Assembly: GCA_965205525.1 (NCBI GenBank)
Contig: OZ242171.1
Span: forward strand, 1,054,001-1,118,000
DNA length: 64,000 nucleotides
From: G965205525 sp965205525
GTDB lineage: Bacteria > Pseudomonadota > Gammaproteobacteria > JABABF01
Reading direction: 5' to 3'
Under the pieces are notes generated by a model. The model was not told where the DNA came from, did not search any database, and saw only the letters and a program-made list of their open reading frames with translations. A program made the position numbers and the translations under genes. Positions 8,670 to 17,024 of the stretch are shown one piece after another. Positions within the stretch are counted from its first letter, which is position 1; the number at the start of each line of letters is the position of its first letter.

Positions 8670-8769
8670 AGGCCCTCGTCCCTCTGCCCGACAGACGGGC
8701 ATCTATACAGGCTGCCTGAACAACGCCCCACTCAATGCGCCACAGACTTGCCAAAGTGCCTGTCGCATA
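8670..8769 (-). repeat. Duplicated hupE 3' tail, relic 1
   Basis: This 100-bp segment after GT10 copy 1 is nearly identical to 9941-10040 and clearly related to 11263-11368 and 12579-12684. In the last case the sequence is the living 3' end of the convergent hupE gene. On the minus strand the relic still reads like the HupE ending, with LASLW followed by IE. Homology stops at CGCATA in each relic, marking the duplication junction. Confidence 0.85.
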
Positions 8770-8784
8770 GCAGATATTGTGGTA

Positions 8785-8801
8785 CTCTATCGCTGATAGA
8801 G
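8785..8801. promoter_or_regulatory. Short perfect inverted repeat upstream of GT10 copy 2
   Basis: CTCTATC (8785-8791), a GCT loop and GATAGAG (8795-8801) form a 7-bp perfect palindrome two bases before the likely start codon, so it could occlude the ribosome site or be an operator. The same element precedes copy 4; the copy 3 version has a mutated left arm. Confidence 0.5.
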
Positions 8802-8803
8802 AA

Positions 8804-9940
8804 GTGCAGATTAATATCATGAAATTAATGCTTCTGGGCTACAGTAGCGAAGGATTACAGAATAGAATTCTACAGTACAAAGAACAGGAATATAGCAATC
8901 CTTCGCTTTCAGATGCTGATCTTTTTCAGCAGCTATATTATAAGCTTTACTCTCACTTTAAGAACATTAAATTGGTGGATAAGAACCCTGATTTAATTAT
9001 AATGCATAATAGCAGCATAATGAGCGTTCTCTCTTCTTATCCAAATGTGCGAAAAATTATGATTTGTACTGAAGATATTGATGCAAGAGGATACTACTAT
9101 GACCGCACAAAATATGCACTATTAAGACTTTCAAATGCCTTGCACTTAAACAAACACGTTATATCGCAGATGGAGCAAATAAGAATACGGTTGCGTAAAG
9201 AAAAAAATAAATATCTTCGTCAGAATGTCAGGGCATTCGTAGAAAATTCTAAGTCACATGAATTCTCTGTTTTAACTAATGATTATCACGAACATAAAAC
9301 ACAAAGAGAATCTGATCAGACCTTTAATTATCCATACTTTATGCGCTGGAACAATATTCTCAAAAAAATTATAAAAACAGATAAGGAAAAGAGAGATAAT
9401 AACTGGCAGAAAAGACAATTTTGCTGTTATATTCAGCGTAGACATACTCCCGAGCGGAAGATTTTTCTAGACACACTGTCACGATACAAAAAAGTTGATT
9501 GCTATGGAGCAGCAGGCTACAACAATCCCAACATCGCAAAAGATCCTCACAAAACATTAATAAATGGAAAACGAGGCCATAGGTATGGTGATAATGATAG
9601 AATTTATCAACACTACAAATTTGTAATTGCCTTTGAAAATTCAATTGCGGATGGCTATATTACCGAAAAAATAATAATACCTATGTCTGCCAATGCTATA
9701 CCTCTATACTGGGGGACACCCTCGGTGAACAAGTACTTTAACCCGGATAGCTTCCTCAGCTGCGACAATTACGAATCATTGTCTGCAATGGCCCGGGCAG
9801 TGATTGAACTAGACCAGGATGAGCAGCGCTATCTGGCCATGCTGCGACAGCCGTTTTTTCCAGGCAATCAGCTGCCCGCCGCAATTATGGACACCAAGAA
9901 AAATTTTGAGCATTTCTTGGATCGTGCCCTCAATCTATAA
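8804..9940 (+). CDS. Family-10 glycosyltransferase (alpha-1,3-fucosyltransferase-like), copy 2
   Basis: A 378-residue paralogue of copy 1 with the same GT10 pattern: FCCYIQRRHTPERKIF, KVDCYGAAGYNN, YKFVIAFENS, DGYITEKI and IPLYWGTPSVNKYFNP. I took GTG 8804 because copies 3 and 4 start at the equivalent codon (xQINIMKLM); the internal ATG 8819 is an alternative. The N-terminal half is about as similar to copies 3 and 4 as they are to each other, whereas the 3' end and following tail match copy 1, a mosaic pattern expected from gene conversion or unequal crossing-over. AT-rich, with an A7 run at 9362-9368. Confidence 0.83.
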   Translation: MQINIMKLMLLGYSSEGLQNRILQYKEQEYSNPSLSDADLFQQLYYKLYSHFKNIKLVDKNPDLIIMHNSSIMSVLSSYPNVRKIMICTEDIDARGYYYDRTKYALLRLSNALHLNKHVISQMEQIRIRLRKEKNKYLRQNVRAFVENSKSHEFSVLTNDYHEHKTQRESDQTFNYPYFMRWNNILKKIIKTDKEKRDNNWQKRQFCCYIQRRHTPERKIFLDTLSRYKKVDCYGAAGYNNPNIAKDPHKTLINGKRGHRYGDNDRIYQHYKFVIAFENSIADGYITEKIIIPMSANAIPLYWGTPSVNKYFNPDSFLSCDNYESLSAMARAVIELDQDEQRYLAMLRQPFFPGNQLPAAIMDTKKNFEHFLDRALNL

Positions 9941-10040
9941 AGGCCCTCGTCCCTCTGCCCGACAGACGGGCATCTATACAGGCTGCCTGAACAACGCCCC
10001 ACTCAATGCGCCACAGACTTGCCAAGGTGCCTGTCGCATA
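9941..10040 (-). repeat. Duplicated hupE 3' tail, relic 2
   Basis: Same 100-bp segment as 8670-8769 with about one substitution. On the minus strand it reads ATGTLASLWRIEWGVV before diverging, comparable with IGALASLWCIERGAV at the end of the intact HupE protein. Homology ends at CGCATA (10040), where sequence upstream of the next glycosyltransferase begins. Confidence 0.85.
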
Positions 10041-10119
10041 GCAGATATTGTGGTACTCCGTTCGCTGATAGAGAACGGCAGAGAATATGATAAAAGGAAT
10101 GTAACAGAAGATCAGAGAA

Positions 10120-11262
10120 ATGCAGATTAATATCATGAAATTAATGCTCCTGCCCACAGGATCCTTCCGGGATCAATTTCTACAGCACAAAGGACAGGAA
10201 TATAGCAATCCTTCGCTTTCAGATGCTGATCTTTTTCAGCAGCTATATTCTAAGCTTTACTCTCACTTTAAGAACATTAAATTGGTGGATAAGAACCCTG
10301 ATTTAATCATATTTAAATCTATACAGGATGATAGCAGCATGATGAGTGTTCTCTCTACTTATCCAAATGTGCAAAAAATTATAATTTGTGATGAAGATAT
10401 TGATGCAAGAGGATACTACTATGACCGCACAAAATATGCACTATTAAAACTTTCAAATGCCTTGCACTTAAACAAACATATTATATCGCAGCTGGAGAAA
10501 ATAAGAATACAGTTGCATAAAGGAAAAAATAAATATTCTCATCAGGGTATCAGGGACTTCGTAGAAAATTCTAAGTCACATGAATTCTCTGTTTTAACTA
10601 ATAATTATCACGAACACAAAATACAAAGAGAGACTGATCAGACTTTTAATTATCCATACTTTACGCGCTGGAACAATCCTCTCAAAAAAATTATTAAAGT
10701 ACATAAGGAAAAGGGAGAAAATAACTGGCAGAAAAGAAAATTTTGCTGTTATATTCAGCGTGCCCATACTCCCGAGCGGGAGATTTTTCTAGACATGCTG
10801 TCACGATATAAAAAAGTTGATTGCTATGGAGCAGCAGGCTACAGCAATCCCAACATCGCAAAAGATCCTCGCAAAGAACGAATAAATGAAATCGATGCTA
10901 TCACATATGCTAAGAATGATGTAATTTATCAACACTACAAATTTGTAATTGCCTTTGAAAATTCAATTGCTGATAGCTATATTACCGAAAAAATAATAGT
11001 ACCTATGTCTGCCAATGCTATACCTCTATACTGGGGGACACCCTCGGTGAACAAGTACTTTAACCCGGATAGCTTCCTCAGCTGCGACAATTACGAATCA
11101 TTGTCTGCAATGGCCCGGGCAGTGATTGAACTAGACCAGGATGATCAGCGCTATCTGGCCATGCTGCAACAGCCGTTTTTCCCAGGCAATCAGCTGCCCG
11201 CAGTGATTATAGATATAAGAAGAAATTTTGATCAGTTCTTAGACCGTGCACTCAATCTATGA
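10120..11262 (+). CDS. Family-10 glycosyltransferase (alpha-1,3-fucosyltransferase-like), copy 3
   Basis: A 380-residue member of the array with GT10 motifs FCCYIQRAHTPEREIF, KVDCYGAAGYSN, YKFVIAFENS, DSYITEKI and IPLYWGTPSVNKYFNP. DSYITEKI has Ser where the other copies have Gly. It starts at ATG 10120 behind a purine-rich stretch (GAAGATCAGAGAA). The 180-bp gap before it contains a hupE-tail relic, a degenerate form of the CTCTATC palindrome and a 40-bp stretch that copy 2 has lost. The segment between the two GT10 motifs near residues 255-275 is the most variable between copies. An A7 run lies at 10684-10690. Confidence 0.83.
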   Translation: MQINIMKLMLLPTGSFRDQFLQHKGQEYSNPSLSDADLFQQLYSKLYSHFKNIKLVDKNPDLIIFKSIQDDSSMMSVLSTYPNVQKIIICDEDIDARGYYYDRTKYALLKLSNALHLNKHIISQLEKIRIQLHKGKNKYSHQGIRDFVENSKSHEFSVLTNNYHEHKIQRETDQTFNYPYFTRWNNPLKKIIKVHKEKGENNWQKRKFCCYIQRAHTPEREIFLDMLSRYKKVDCYGAAGYSNPNIAKDPRKERINEIDAITYAKNDVIYQHYKFVIAFENSIADSYITEKIIVPMSANAIPLYWGTPSVNKYFNPDSFLSCDNYESLSAMARAVIELDQDDQRYLAMLQQPFFPGNQLPAVIIDIRRNFDQFLDRALNL

Positions 11263-11368
11263 ACAACCTCTGCCTCCGCCAGGCAAGCGGTTATACAGGC
11301 TGTGCGATACCGAAAAGAATAGCACCCCGCTCAATGCACCATAGACTTGCCAAAGTGCCTGTCGCATA
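11263..11368 (-). repeat. Duplicated hupE 3' tail, relic 3
   Basis: This 106-bp segment matches 12579-12684, the intact end of hupE plus the short space before it, with only a few substitutions, including the position of the hupE TAA (TTA on the plus strand at 11291-11293). It differs from relics 1 and 2 in its first 60 bp, so two versions of the tail exist. Confidence 0.9.
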
Positions 11369-11383
11369 GCAGATATTGTGGTA

Positions 11384-11400
11384 CTCTATCGCTGATAGAG
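11384..11400. promoter_or_regulatory. Short perfect inverted repeat upstream of GT10 copy 4
   Basis: CTCTATC (11384-11390), GCT, GATAGAG (11394-11400): identical to the element before copy 2, here 32 bases before the start codon. Confidence 0.5.
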
Positions 11401-11432
11401 AACGGCAGAGAATGTGATGAAAGATCAGAGAA

Positions 11433-12578
11433 GTGCAGATTAATATCATGAAATTAATGTTCCTGACCACAGAATTATTACAGACTCAACTTCTACAGCA
11501 CAAAGGACAGGAATATAGTAATCCTTCGCTTGCAGATGGTAATCTTTTTCAGCAGCTATATTCTAAGCTTTACATTCACTTTAAGAACATTAAATTGGTG
11601 GACAAGAACCCTGATTTAATTATATTTCTCTCTAAAATATTTGATAATAGCAGCATGATGAGTGCTCTCTCTACTTATCCAAATGTGCGAAAAATTATGA
11701 TTTGTGATGAAGATATTGATGCAAGAGGATACTACTATGACCGCACAAAACATGCACTATTAAAACTTTCAAATGCCCTGCACTTAAACAAACACGTTAT
11801 GTCGCAGATGGAGCAAATAAGAATACGGTTGCGTAAAGGGAAAAATAAATATTCTCATCAGAATATCAGGGCATTCGTAGAAAATTCTAAGTCACATGAA
11901 TTCTCTGTTTTAACTAATGATTTCACGAATGCAAAAACACAAAGAGAATCTGATCAGACCTTTAATTATCCATACTTTATGCGCTGGAACAATCATCTCA
12001 AAAAAATTATGAAAGCACATAAGGAAAAGGGAGAAAATAACAGGCAGAAAAGACAATTTTGCTGTTATATTCAGCGTAGCCATACTCCCGAGCGGAAGAT
12101 TTTGCTAGACACACTGTCACGATACAAAAAAGTTGATTGCTATGGAACAGCAGGCTACAACAATCCCAACATCGCAAAAGATCCTTACAAAACATTAATA
12201 AATGGAGGACGAGGCCATGCGTTTAGTGATAATGATAGAATTTATCAACACTACAAGTTTGTAATTGCCTTTGAAAATTCAATTGCAGATGGCTATGTTA
12301 CCGAAAAAATAACAATACCTATGTCTGCCAATGCTATACCTCTGTACTGGGGGACACCCTCGGTGAACAAGTACTTTAACCCGGATAGCTTCCTCAGCTA
12401 CGACAATTACGAATCATTGCCTGCGATGGCCCGGGCAGTGATTGAACTAGATCAGGATGAGCAGCGCTATCTAGCCATGCTGCAGCAGCCGTTTTTTCCA
12501 GGCAATCAGCTGCCCGCAGTGATTATAGATATAAGAAGGAATTTTGATCGGTTCTTAGACCGTGCACTCAATCTATGA
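11433..12578 (+). CDS. Family-10 glycosyltransferase (alpha-1,3-fucosyltransferase-like), copy 4
   Basis: A 381-residue last member of the array, closest to copies 2 and 3 in its N-terminal half and to copy 3 at the 3' end (IIDIRRNFDRFLDRALNL). Motifs: FCCYIQRSHTPERKIL, KVDCYGTAGYNN, YKFVIAFENS, DGYVTEKI and IPLYWGTPSVNKYFNP. Start GTG 11433 follows GATCAGAGAA. It ends 28 bases before the hupE stop on the other strand, so the array runs straight into hupE. AT-rich body with an A7 run at 12000-12006. The four genes together could provide several fucosyltransferases with one donor domain and different acceptor domains, but this is inference. Confidence 0.83.
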   Translation: MQINIMKLMFLTTELLQTQLLQHKGQEYSNPSLADGNLFQQLYSKLYIHFKNIKLVDKNPDLIIFLSKIFDNSSMMSALSTYPNVRKIMICDEDIDARGYYYDRTKHALLKLSNALHLNKHVMSQMEQIRIRLRKGKNKYSHQNIRAFVENSKSHEFSVLTNDFTNAKTQRESDQTFNYPYFMRWNNHLKKIMKAHKEKGENNRQKRQFCCYIQRSHTPERKILLDTLSRYKKVDCYGTAGYNNPNIAKDPYKTLINGGRGHAFSDNDRIYQHYKFVIAFENSIADGYVTEKITIPMSANAIPLYWGTPSVNKYFNPDSFLSYDNYESLPAMARAVIELDQDEQRYLAMLQQPFFPGNQLPAVIIDIRRNFDRFLDRALNL

Positions 12579-12606
12579 ACAACCTCTGCCTCCGCCAGGC
12601 AGGCAG

Positions 12607-13623
12607 TTATACAGGCTGTGCGATACCGAAAAGAACAGCACCCCGCTCAATGCACCACAGACTCGCCAAGGCGCCTATCGCATAAATGCCAGCCAGCCGT
12701 ACAGGGCCGATATTGATGTCCGGGGCCAGCCGCCGCCAAGAGAGTCCCGCTAGCAGCACCAGGGAAACAAACACTAGCTGGCCCAGCTCAACACCGATAT
12801 TGAAACCCAGGAGTGCTGCCGGCACCTCTCGCAGCGGCAGCCCGGCCTCTGCCAGGGCAGCGGCAAAACCCATACCGTGCAGGAGCCCGAAGAGTCCGGC
12901 GGCGAAGGCTGGACGGCGGCCAAGGATACCTCGCAAAGTCACCGGCTTTGTCAGCTCCACAGCCTGTATGAGGATGCTGAAAGCAATGCCCAGTTCTACC
13001 AAGTTCACCGAAAACCTGACCAGACCCAGCGTAGCCAAGGACAGGGTAATACTGTGGCCCAAGGTAAAGGAAGTGATGGTAAAGACAAGGGAGCGTGTGC
13101 TTCGGACCAGCAGCAGCAGGGCCAGAAGAAACAAGAGATGATCCGCACCTCCTAAAATATGCTCGCCGCCAAGCAGGCTGTATTGGCGCCCTGCCTGCCA
13201 TGCATCTGAGTCCGTCGGCAGCCGAATGGCTGGACGCTCCGAGGTCAGAAGGCGACTCAGCGTGCTGCCTCCCTGGAAAGCAACCCGCAGAAGAACCATG
13301 TCATTTTTGCCGCCGAGGCCTTGGACGCCAAAAATCTCCCCGGCCAATGTATCGCCCTCGCAATTAATTTCTCCGCTCCAGCGCAGGGCAGTGCCCGTCG
13401 GGGTGGGGACTGCAGTCGGTGACAGCTCTCCCGACAAGCGACACCCGAGGGGCAGCTGGAGGGAGGGAATGCCTCCCGCCATACCGGAGGACGGCAGCTG
13501 CCAGACGAGCTGATATCGTCCCGCCTCCTTCTCCTGCAGGTCTAAGAGAAAGGGTGCCAGCCGATGCGCTGCCGCCGGGTTGGCCAGGAGCAGCCAGAAA
13601 AATATGCCGAGGCAAACTTTCAT
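12607..13623 (-). CDS. HupE/UreJ family membrane protein
   Basis: A 338-residue protein with a signal peptide (cleavage near ANPAAA-HRL), a soluble extracytoplasmic domain to about residue 150, and a C-terminal HupE/UreJ-type membrane domain of about six helices. Histidine-containing helices GGADHLLFLLALLLL, TLGHSITLSLATLG and GLLHGMGFAAALAEAG are typical. Relatives are proposed nickel/cobalt permeases or accessory proteins, but this long form with an N-terminal domain is poorly characterised. It overlaps the upstream parvulin-like gene by four bases (ATGA), so the two are translationally coupled. Its 3' tail has been copied three times into the adjacent glycosyltransferase array. Confidence 0.85.
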   Translation of the reverse strand: MKVCLGIFFWLLLANPAAAHRLAPFLLDLQEKEAGRYQLVWQLPSSGMAGGIPSLQLPLGCRLSGELSPTAVPTPTGTALRWSGEINCEGDTLAGEIFGVQGLGGKNDMVLLRVAFQGGSTLSRLLTSERPAIRLPTDSDAWQAGRQYSLLGGEHILGGADHLLFLLALLLLVRSTRSLVFTITSFTLGHSITLSLATLGLVRFSVNLVELGIAFSILIQAVELTKPVTLRGILGRRPAFAAGLFGLLHGMGFAAALAEAGLPLREVPAALLGFNIGVELGQLVFVSLVLLAGLSWRRLAPDINIGPVRLAGIYAIGALASLWCIERGAVLFGIAQPV

Positions 13624-14594
13624 TCCTGCGCGTCCTGAATCGCAGCCAAAATTCCAGCCTCATGCACACCGTGCTTTTCTCGCAGCTTATCCAGCTCCAC
13701 CCCCAGGGAGCGAAAAGCACGTTCACGCAGCTTCTCTTCACGGAGCCTCTCATGCAGCTGCGCGTAGGGGATAACCTCTGACTCCCTCTCGGCGATGAGC
13801 ACCCAGTGCACCCCGTAGGCTGACTCCACAGGCCCGAGGCAGGCTCCTTCGCCGCCTGCTAACACTCTGCTAGCGAAATGTCCGCCAAAATTCTTTGCGA
13901 TCTGCTCCTCAGTCTGCAAGGGCTGGCGCAGTCCGGCGGGGTGAGGATCTCCGTGGGTGCTATCAAACAGCTCCACACGGCAATCCCCCATCCACTGCTC
14001 CGCCGCCTGATACGCAGCGGCCATGCCCCGCTGCTGGCGCGAAAAGAATAAGTGGAGAAAAGCCACCCGCACACGGCGATATTTTTCCTGTTCCGAATAG
14101 TACTGCTGAAGCAGCTCTTCCTCGGAGGGCTCCAAAACGAAGCTGCGATGACGCTCCTCCATCATCTGCAGCACTCGCCTTTGCACCACCACATCCCGAC
14201 GATGCATGCCCAAGTCCAAAGCCTGGCGCAGAAGGTCATAATCTTCTCCCTGTACGCCCAGAAAACGCATATTGCGGACCAGGCGCCGCCAAACGAGAGG
14301 GTCCGACAGGTGCAGGCCGAGGCGCAGTCCCTCCTGGAATAAGAGTTTTTTGTCCAGCGCATCCCGAACCAGCGACTTGAGCTCTTCGCTATTTGGATAG
14401 CGACCGGTGCGACGAAGCCAGTCCACTGTGAGGGAGCGCACCTGCTCCCCTTCTATCTGCAGCGGCTCCGGAGCGGCCCGACTGCTCCAAGGCCCGGGCA
14501 GAAAATACAGCAGCAGGCCGATGCCGATAAAGTGCAGCCAAGGGTTACGATGCAGGCGGCGCACCCAGCCTAGGGAGTGCATGGTTCGCCACAT
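13620..14594 (-). CDS. Parvulin-like peptidyl-prolyl isomerase family protein, membrane-anchored
   Basis: A 324-residue protein with one N-terminal helix (about 19-35, WLHFIGIGLLLYFLPGPW) and a large periplasmic part. The helical segment with LKSLVRDALDKKLLFQEGLRLGL resembles the SurA/PpiC N-domain, and the C-terminal portion ending LGPVESAYGVHWVLI resembles a degenerate parvulin domain. Such proteins often assist folding of exported or outer-membrane proteins. It is encoded between the secreted DUF3604 cluster and hupE on the same strand and is coupled to hupE, suggesting a shared role. The 218 bases upstream of it contain no gene I can support. ATG 14594 could be replaced by ATG 14582. Confidence 0.75.
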   Translation of the reverse strand: MWRTMHSLGWVRRLHRNPWLHFIGIGLLLYFLPGPWSSRAAPEPLQIEGEQVRSLTVDWLRRTGRYPNSEELKSLVRDALDKKLLFQEGLRLGLHLSDPLVWRRLVRNMRFLGVQGEDYDLLRQALDLGMHRRDVVVQRRVLQMMEERHRSFVLEPSEEELLQQYYSEQEKYRRVRVAFLHLFFSRQQRGMAAAYQAAEQWMGDCRVELFDSTHGDPHPAGLRQPLQTEEQIAKNFGGHFASRVLAGGEGACLGPVESAYGVHWVLIAERESEVIPYAQLHERLREEKLRERAFRSLGVELDKLREKHGVHEAGILAAIQDAQE

Positions 14595-14812
14595 CGCCGA
14601 CTAGAAAATTTAAGCATTACACCGACTGGAAAAAGCGGACATTCACACCCATCCGAGATCGCTTCCGTCCCTGCTCTGCCTTTCTGTCGCTGAAGCACTT
14701 TTCGGCTACAGACACCGCCATGCTTCCAAAGGAGGCTGCCCGCTGCCGGCAATGCCTAACGCTCTGGCCGTTTCCTCCAATGAGATGCGCGGACCACCCG
14801 CAAGACAGGCCC

Positions 14813-16831
14813 TCATCCCGGCGGCCGATACCAGATCGGCGAGCTCCAGGCGCGCTCCTGAATCGTCGACCGATGCTCCGCTGCACAGCATTCTTCCAGT
14901 CCCTTCCCCACCGTCTCTGGCCGGGCGCAGTCCACCCCGTGCGCATTGCAGACATGCTGGCTCCATCGGCAGCTGGGGTTCTCCACCGCCCGAGCGTAGT
15001 AGTAGGCCCCCTGTCCGGCTTTGAATTCCGGGTCTGACCACATCGCGCACAGCTGATCAAAACCCGCACCCTTCGCCTCACAGGTAGCGGTGTCCACCCG
15101 GGCGCCGTTGTCCGGCTCTCCCGCCACCTCGTACACCCGCTCCTTTGCTGCTCCGGCCTCATCCACCCAGCCCTTGATAATCTGAAGACGCTGTAAAGGC
15201 ATGCCCGGGTGCACCAGAGTGCCCGGGTCACGCAGTGCGCGAACAGCAAAACGGGGTGCTCCACCCGTCTCGGAAGATGGCAGCATGCCGCCCATCGGCA
15301 CCCCCTCTGCGTAGCCCTGCCGGACAAAGTCCGGGCTCTGACAGAGATCCTGCGGGTACTGCCAGCCGCCAAAGAAACGCACTTTCATGCGGGGGCCGCT
15401 GGTGCCGAAGGTCTCCCTGCGCTTCATGGCGGCAAACAGCGCATCCCGGGTATTCTCCTCCGCCCATACCGCGGCCAGGCCGCCAGGGCCGTATTCCAAA
15501 GCGTCCGGCAGGACCTGTCGCTCACCGCGCAGCAACTGGGCGGCAGCGGTGTGTCCCTGAAAAGCCTTCTCTTCAACTGCCCCCGGAGTGCCCAGATGAT
15601 TATCAGTGCTGGCGATAAAGCCAAGGCGATAGGGATTAGCCCCGATGGCCTTCTCGTAGCGCAGGCCATCCCCCAGGATACGTCGGGCGTAACCGTCCCC
15701 CGGCCCTGAGAGGCGCGCCATGGACGGAAATATGCGCCCGCCAAAACTGTTGTAGGGCAATTTTTCAAAGGCGCACAATTCGTCGGGGCTGCCGCCAGGG
15801 CCATACCAGCACTCGGAATCTCCCTTGTGCTGCATGATCTCCAGCAGAGGCTCCATCCGGGACCTGAAGCGGGCTGCGGTGGCAGTGATGGAGCGGTTCT
15901 CTGGCGTGGCAAAGATCTGCCCGATGCTGAGGTTGGAGTTATGGGGAATTGCCAGGACATCACAGCCGATACCAGCCGCTAAGCAGTCGGAACGCAGGGC
16001 CTCCCACAGCTCCTCGGCACTGGGGGCGTCATGATAACTGGTGGCCAAAGCGGGCACCTTGTCATTCTGAAACAGCACATTGCGGTGCAGGTTGGCACCG
16101 TTGTACCCGGTCCATTCATAGCCGATAAAAGATGTAAAAGCGCAGGTTTCGCTCCGGTCATAGGCGTTCTCCGCCGCCTCTTGAATGCGCACCCATACTG
16201 CACCCCCCGCCGCCCGGCAGCCCTCCCCATCGGGACCGCAGAAACTGGGATAGCGGTCTGTTCCTTCGGAGGGCGCTAGAAAGGCGAGAAACCTGTAGCG
16301 CATGGCCAGCTCGCTGCGAATCAGCGGCAGGGCAAGCCAGCTTATGAAAGCCCGGAACGGTCGCTCTCTCAGCATCCGACAGCGTCGGGAATCGTAGCCT
16401 TCCAGTCCCGGCTGACGGCAGATCTCCACGCTGCCCAAGTGCTCTGCGTGGTCGGACACCATCGTAAAATCAAGGGGCCGGGACAGCTGCATATAACGCA
16501 GCGGTTTGCCTTCTTCATCGTAAGGGGGCACCCCGAGGCGCTCCCCCTTGGCAAAGCGATAGGCATCCTCTGGCCGAGAGCGGGTATCCCAGAAACCCGC
16601 ATCCAGGGAGTAGGCGGTATGCACATGGGTATCACCAAAAAACACCTGTCGCTCCGCTTTATAGTGAGTACAGGGTGCGCGCTGCTCGCTAACCGCCCAA
16701 GGGCGCGGCGGATAGTCCGGGGCGGCGCTTGCCGCCTGGCATAACGAAACAAAGAGGCACAGCAGCAAGCAGAGCCAGGCATCAGGCCAGCGACGGCTAT
16801 TCACCGGTGCAGCCTCCGCGGAAGGTTGCAT
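14813..16831 (-). CDS. Secreted DUF3604 protein, paralogue 1
   Basis: A 672-residue exported protein. Start ATG 16831 gives a signal peptide (hydrophobic AWLCLLLCLFVSLCQAASA); the frame is open up to ATG 17023 but the extra 64 residues look non-native. The mature part shows FFGDTHVHTAYSLDAG (about residue 64), a SDHAEHLG motif, LAIPHNSNLS and ASTDNHLGTPG, a set of His and Asp pairs like those of PHP-type metal phosphoesterases; DUF3604 is uncharacterised. Paired cysteines throughout suggest disulfides in the periplasm. It is the last of four tandem copies. DNH replaces the DTH seen in the other three, keeping Asp and His. Confidence 0.85.
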   Translation of the reverse strand: MQPSAEAAPVNSRRWPDAWLCLLLCLFVSLCQAASAAPDYPPRPWAVSEQRAPCTHYKAERQVFFGDTHVHTAYSLDAGFWDTRSRPEDAYRFAKGERLGVPPYDEEGKPLRYMQLSRPLDFTMVSDHAEHLGSVEICRQPGLEGYDSRRCRMLRERPFRAFISWLALPLIRSELAMRYRFLAFLAPSEGTDRYPSFCGPDGEGCRAAGGAVWVRIQEAAENAYDRSETCAFTSFIGYEWTGYNGANLHRNVLFQNDKVPALATSYHDAPSAEELWEALRSDCLAAGIGCDVLAIPHNSNLSIGQIFATPENRSITATAARFRSRMEPLLEIMQHKGDSECWYGPGGSPDELCAFEKLPYNSFGGRIFPSMARLSGPGDGYARRILGDGLRYEKAIGANPYRLGFIASTDNHLGTPGAVEEKAFQGHTAAAQLLRGERQVLPDALEYGPGGLAAVWAEENTRDALFAAMKRRETFGTSGPRMKVRFFGGWQYPQDLCQSPDFVRQGYAEGVPMGGMLPSSETGGAPRFAVRALRDPGTLVHPGMPLQRLQIIKGWVDEAGAAKERVYEVAGEPDNGARVDTATCEAKGAGFDQLCAMWSDPEFKAGQGAYYYARAVENPSCRWSQHVCNAHGVDCARPETVGKGLEECCAAEHRSTIQERAWSSPIWYRPPG

Positions 16832-16888
16832 TCTCTGAGGTCTTTTCAGCCCCCACAGCCCACCCTGTGTCCACAAATATTCCATCGT

Positions 16889-16917
16889 TCTAAAGCGGTC
16901 GGAGAGGGGTATGACAA
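16889..16917 (-). promoter_or_regulatory. Possible promoter before DUF3604 paralogue 1
   Basis: On the minus strand TTGTCA (16917-16912, five of six consensus) is followed after 17 bp by TTTAGA (16894-16889, three of six). It lies in the 193-bp gap before the chosen start, the only large gap inside the DUF3604 cluster. Confidence 0.3.
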
Positions 16918-17024
16918 GAAATCCGTTTTCTGTGATCAGCGACGAGCAGAATTTGCAGCGGGCAAAAAGGGCCGAGGGACCGCCGTCGCCTCCCGATGCA
17001 TTCATCCCGCCCCTCACACGCATC

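Noticed and set aside
14617..14812. Possible helix-turn-helix fragment on the minus strand after DUF3604 paralogue 1
   Set aside because: A short frame reads like ISLEETARALGIAG, but it has no start, no family match and overlaps the end of the DUF3604 gene in another frame.
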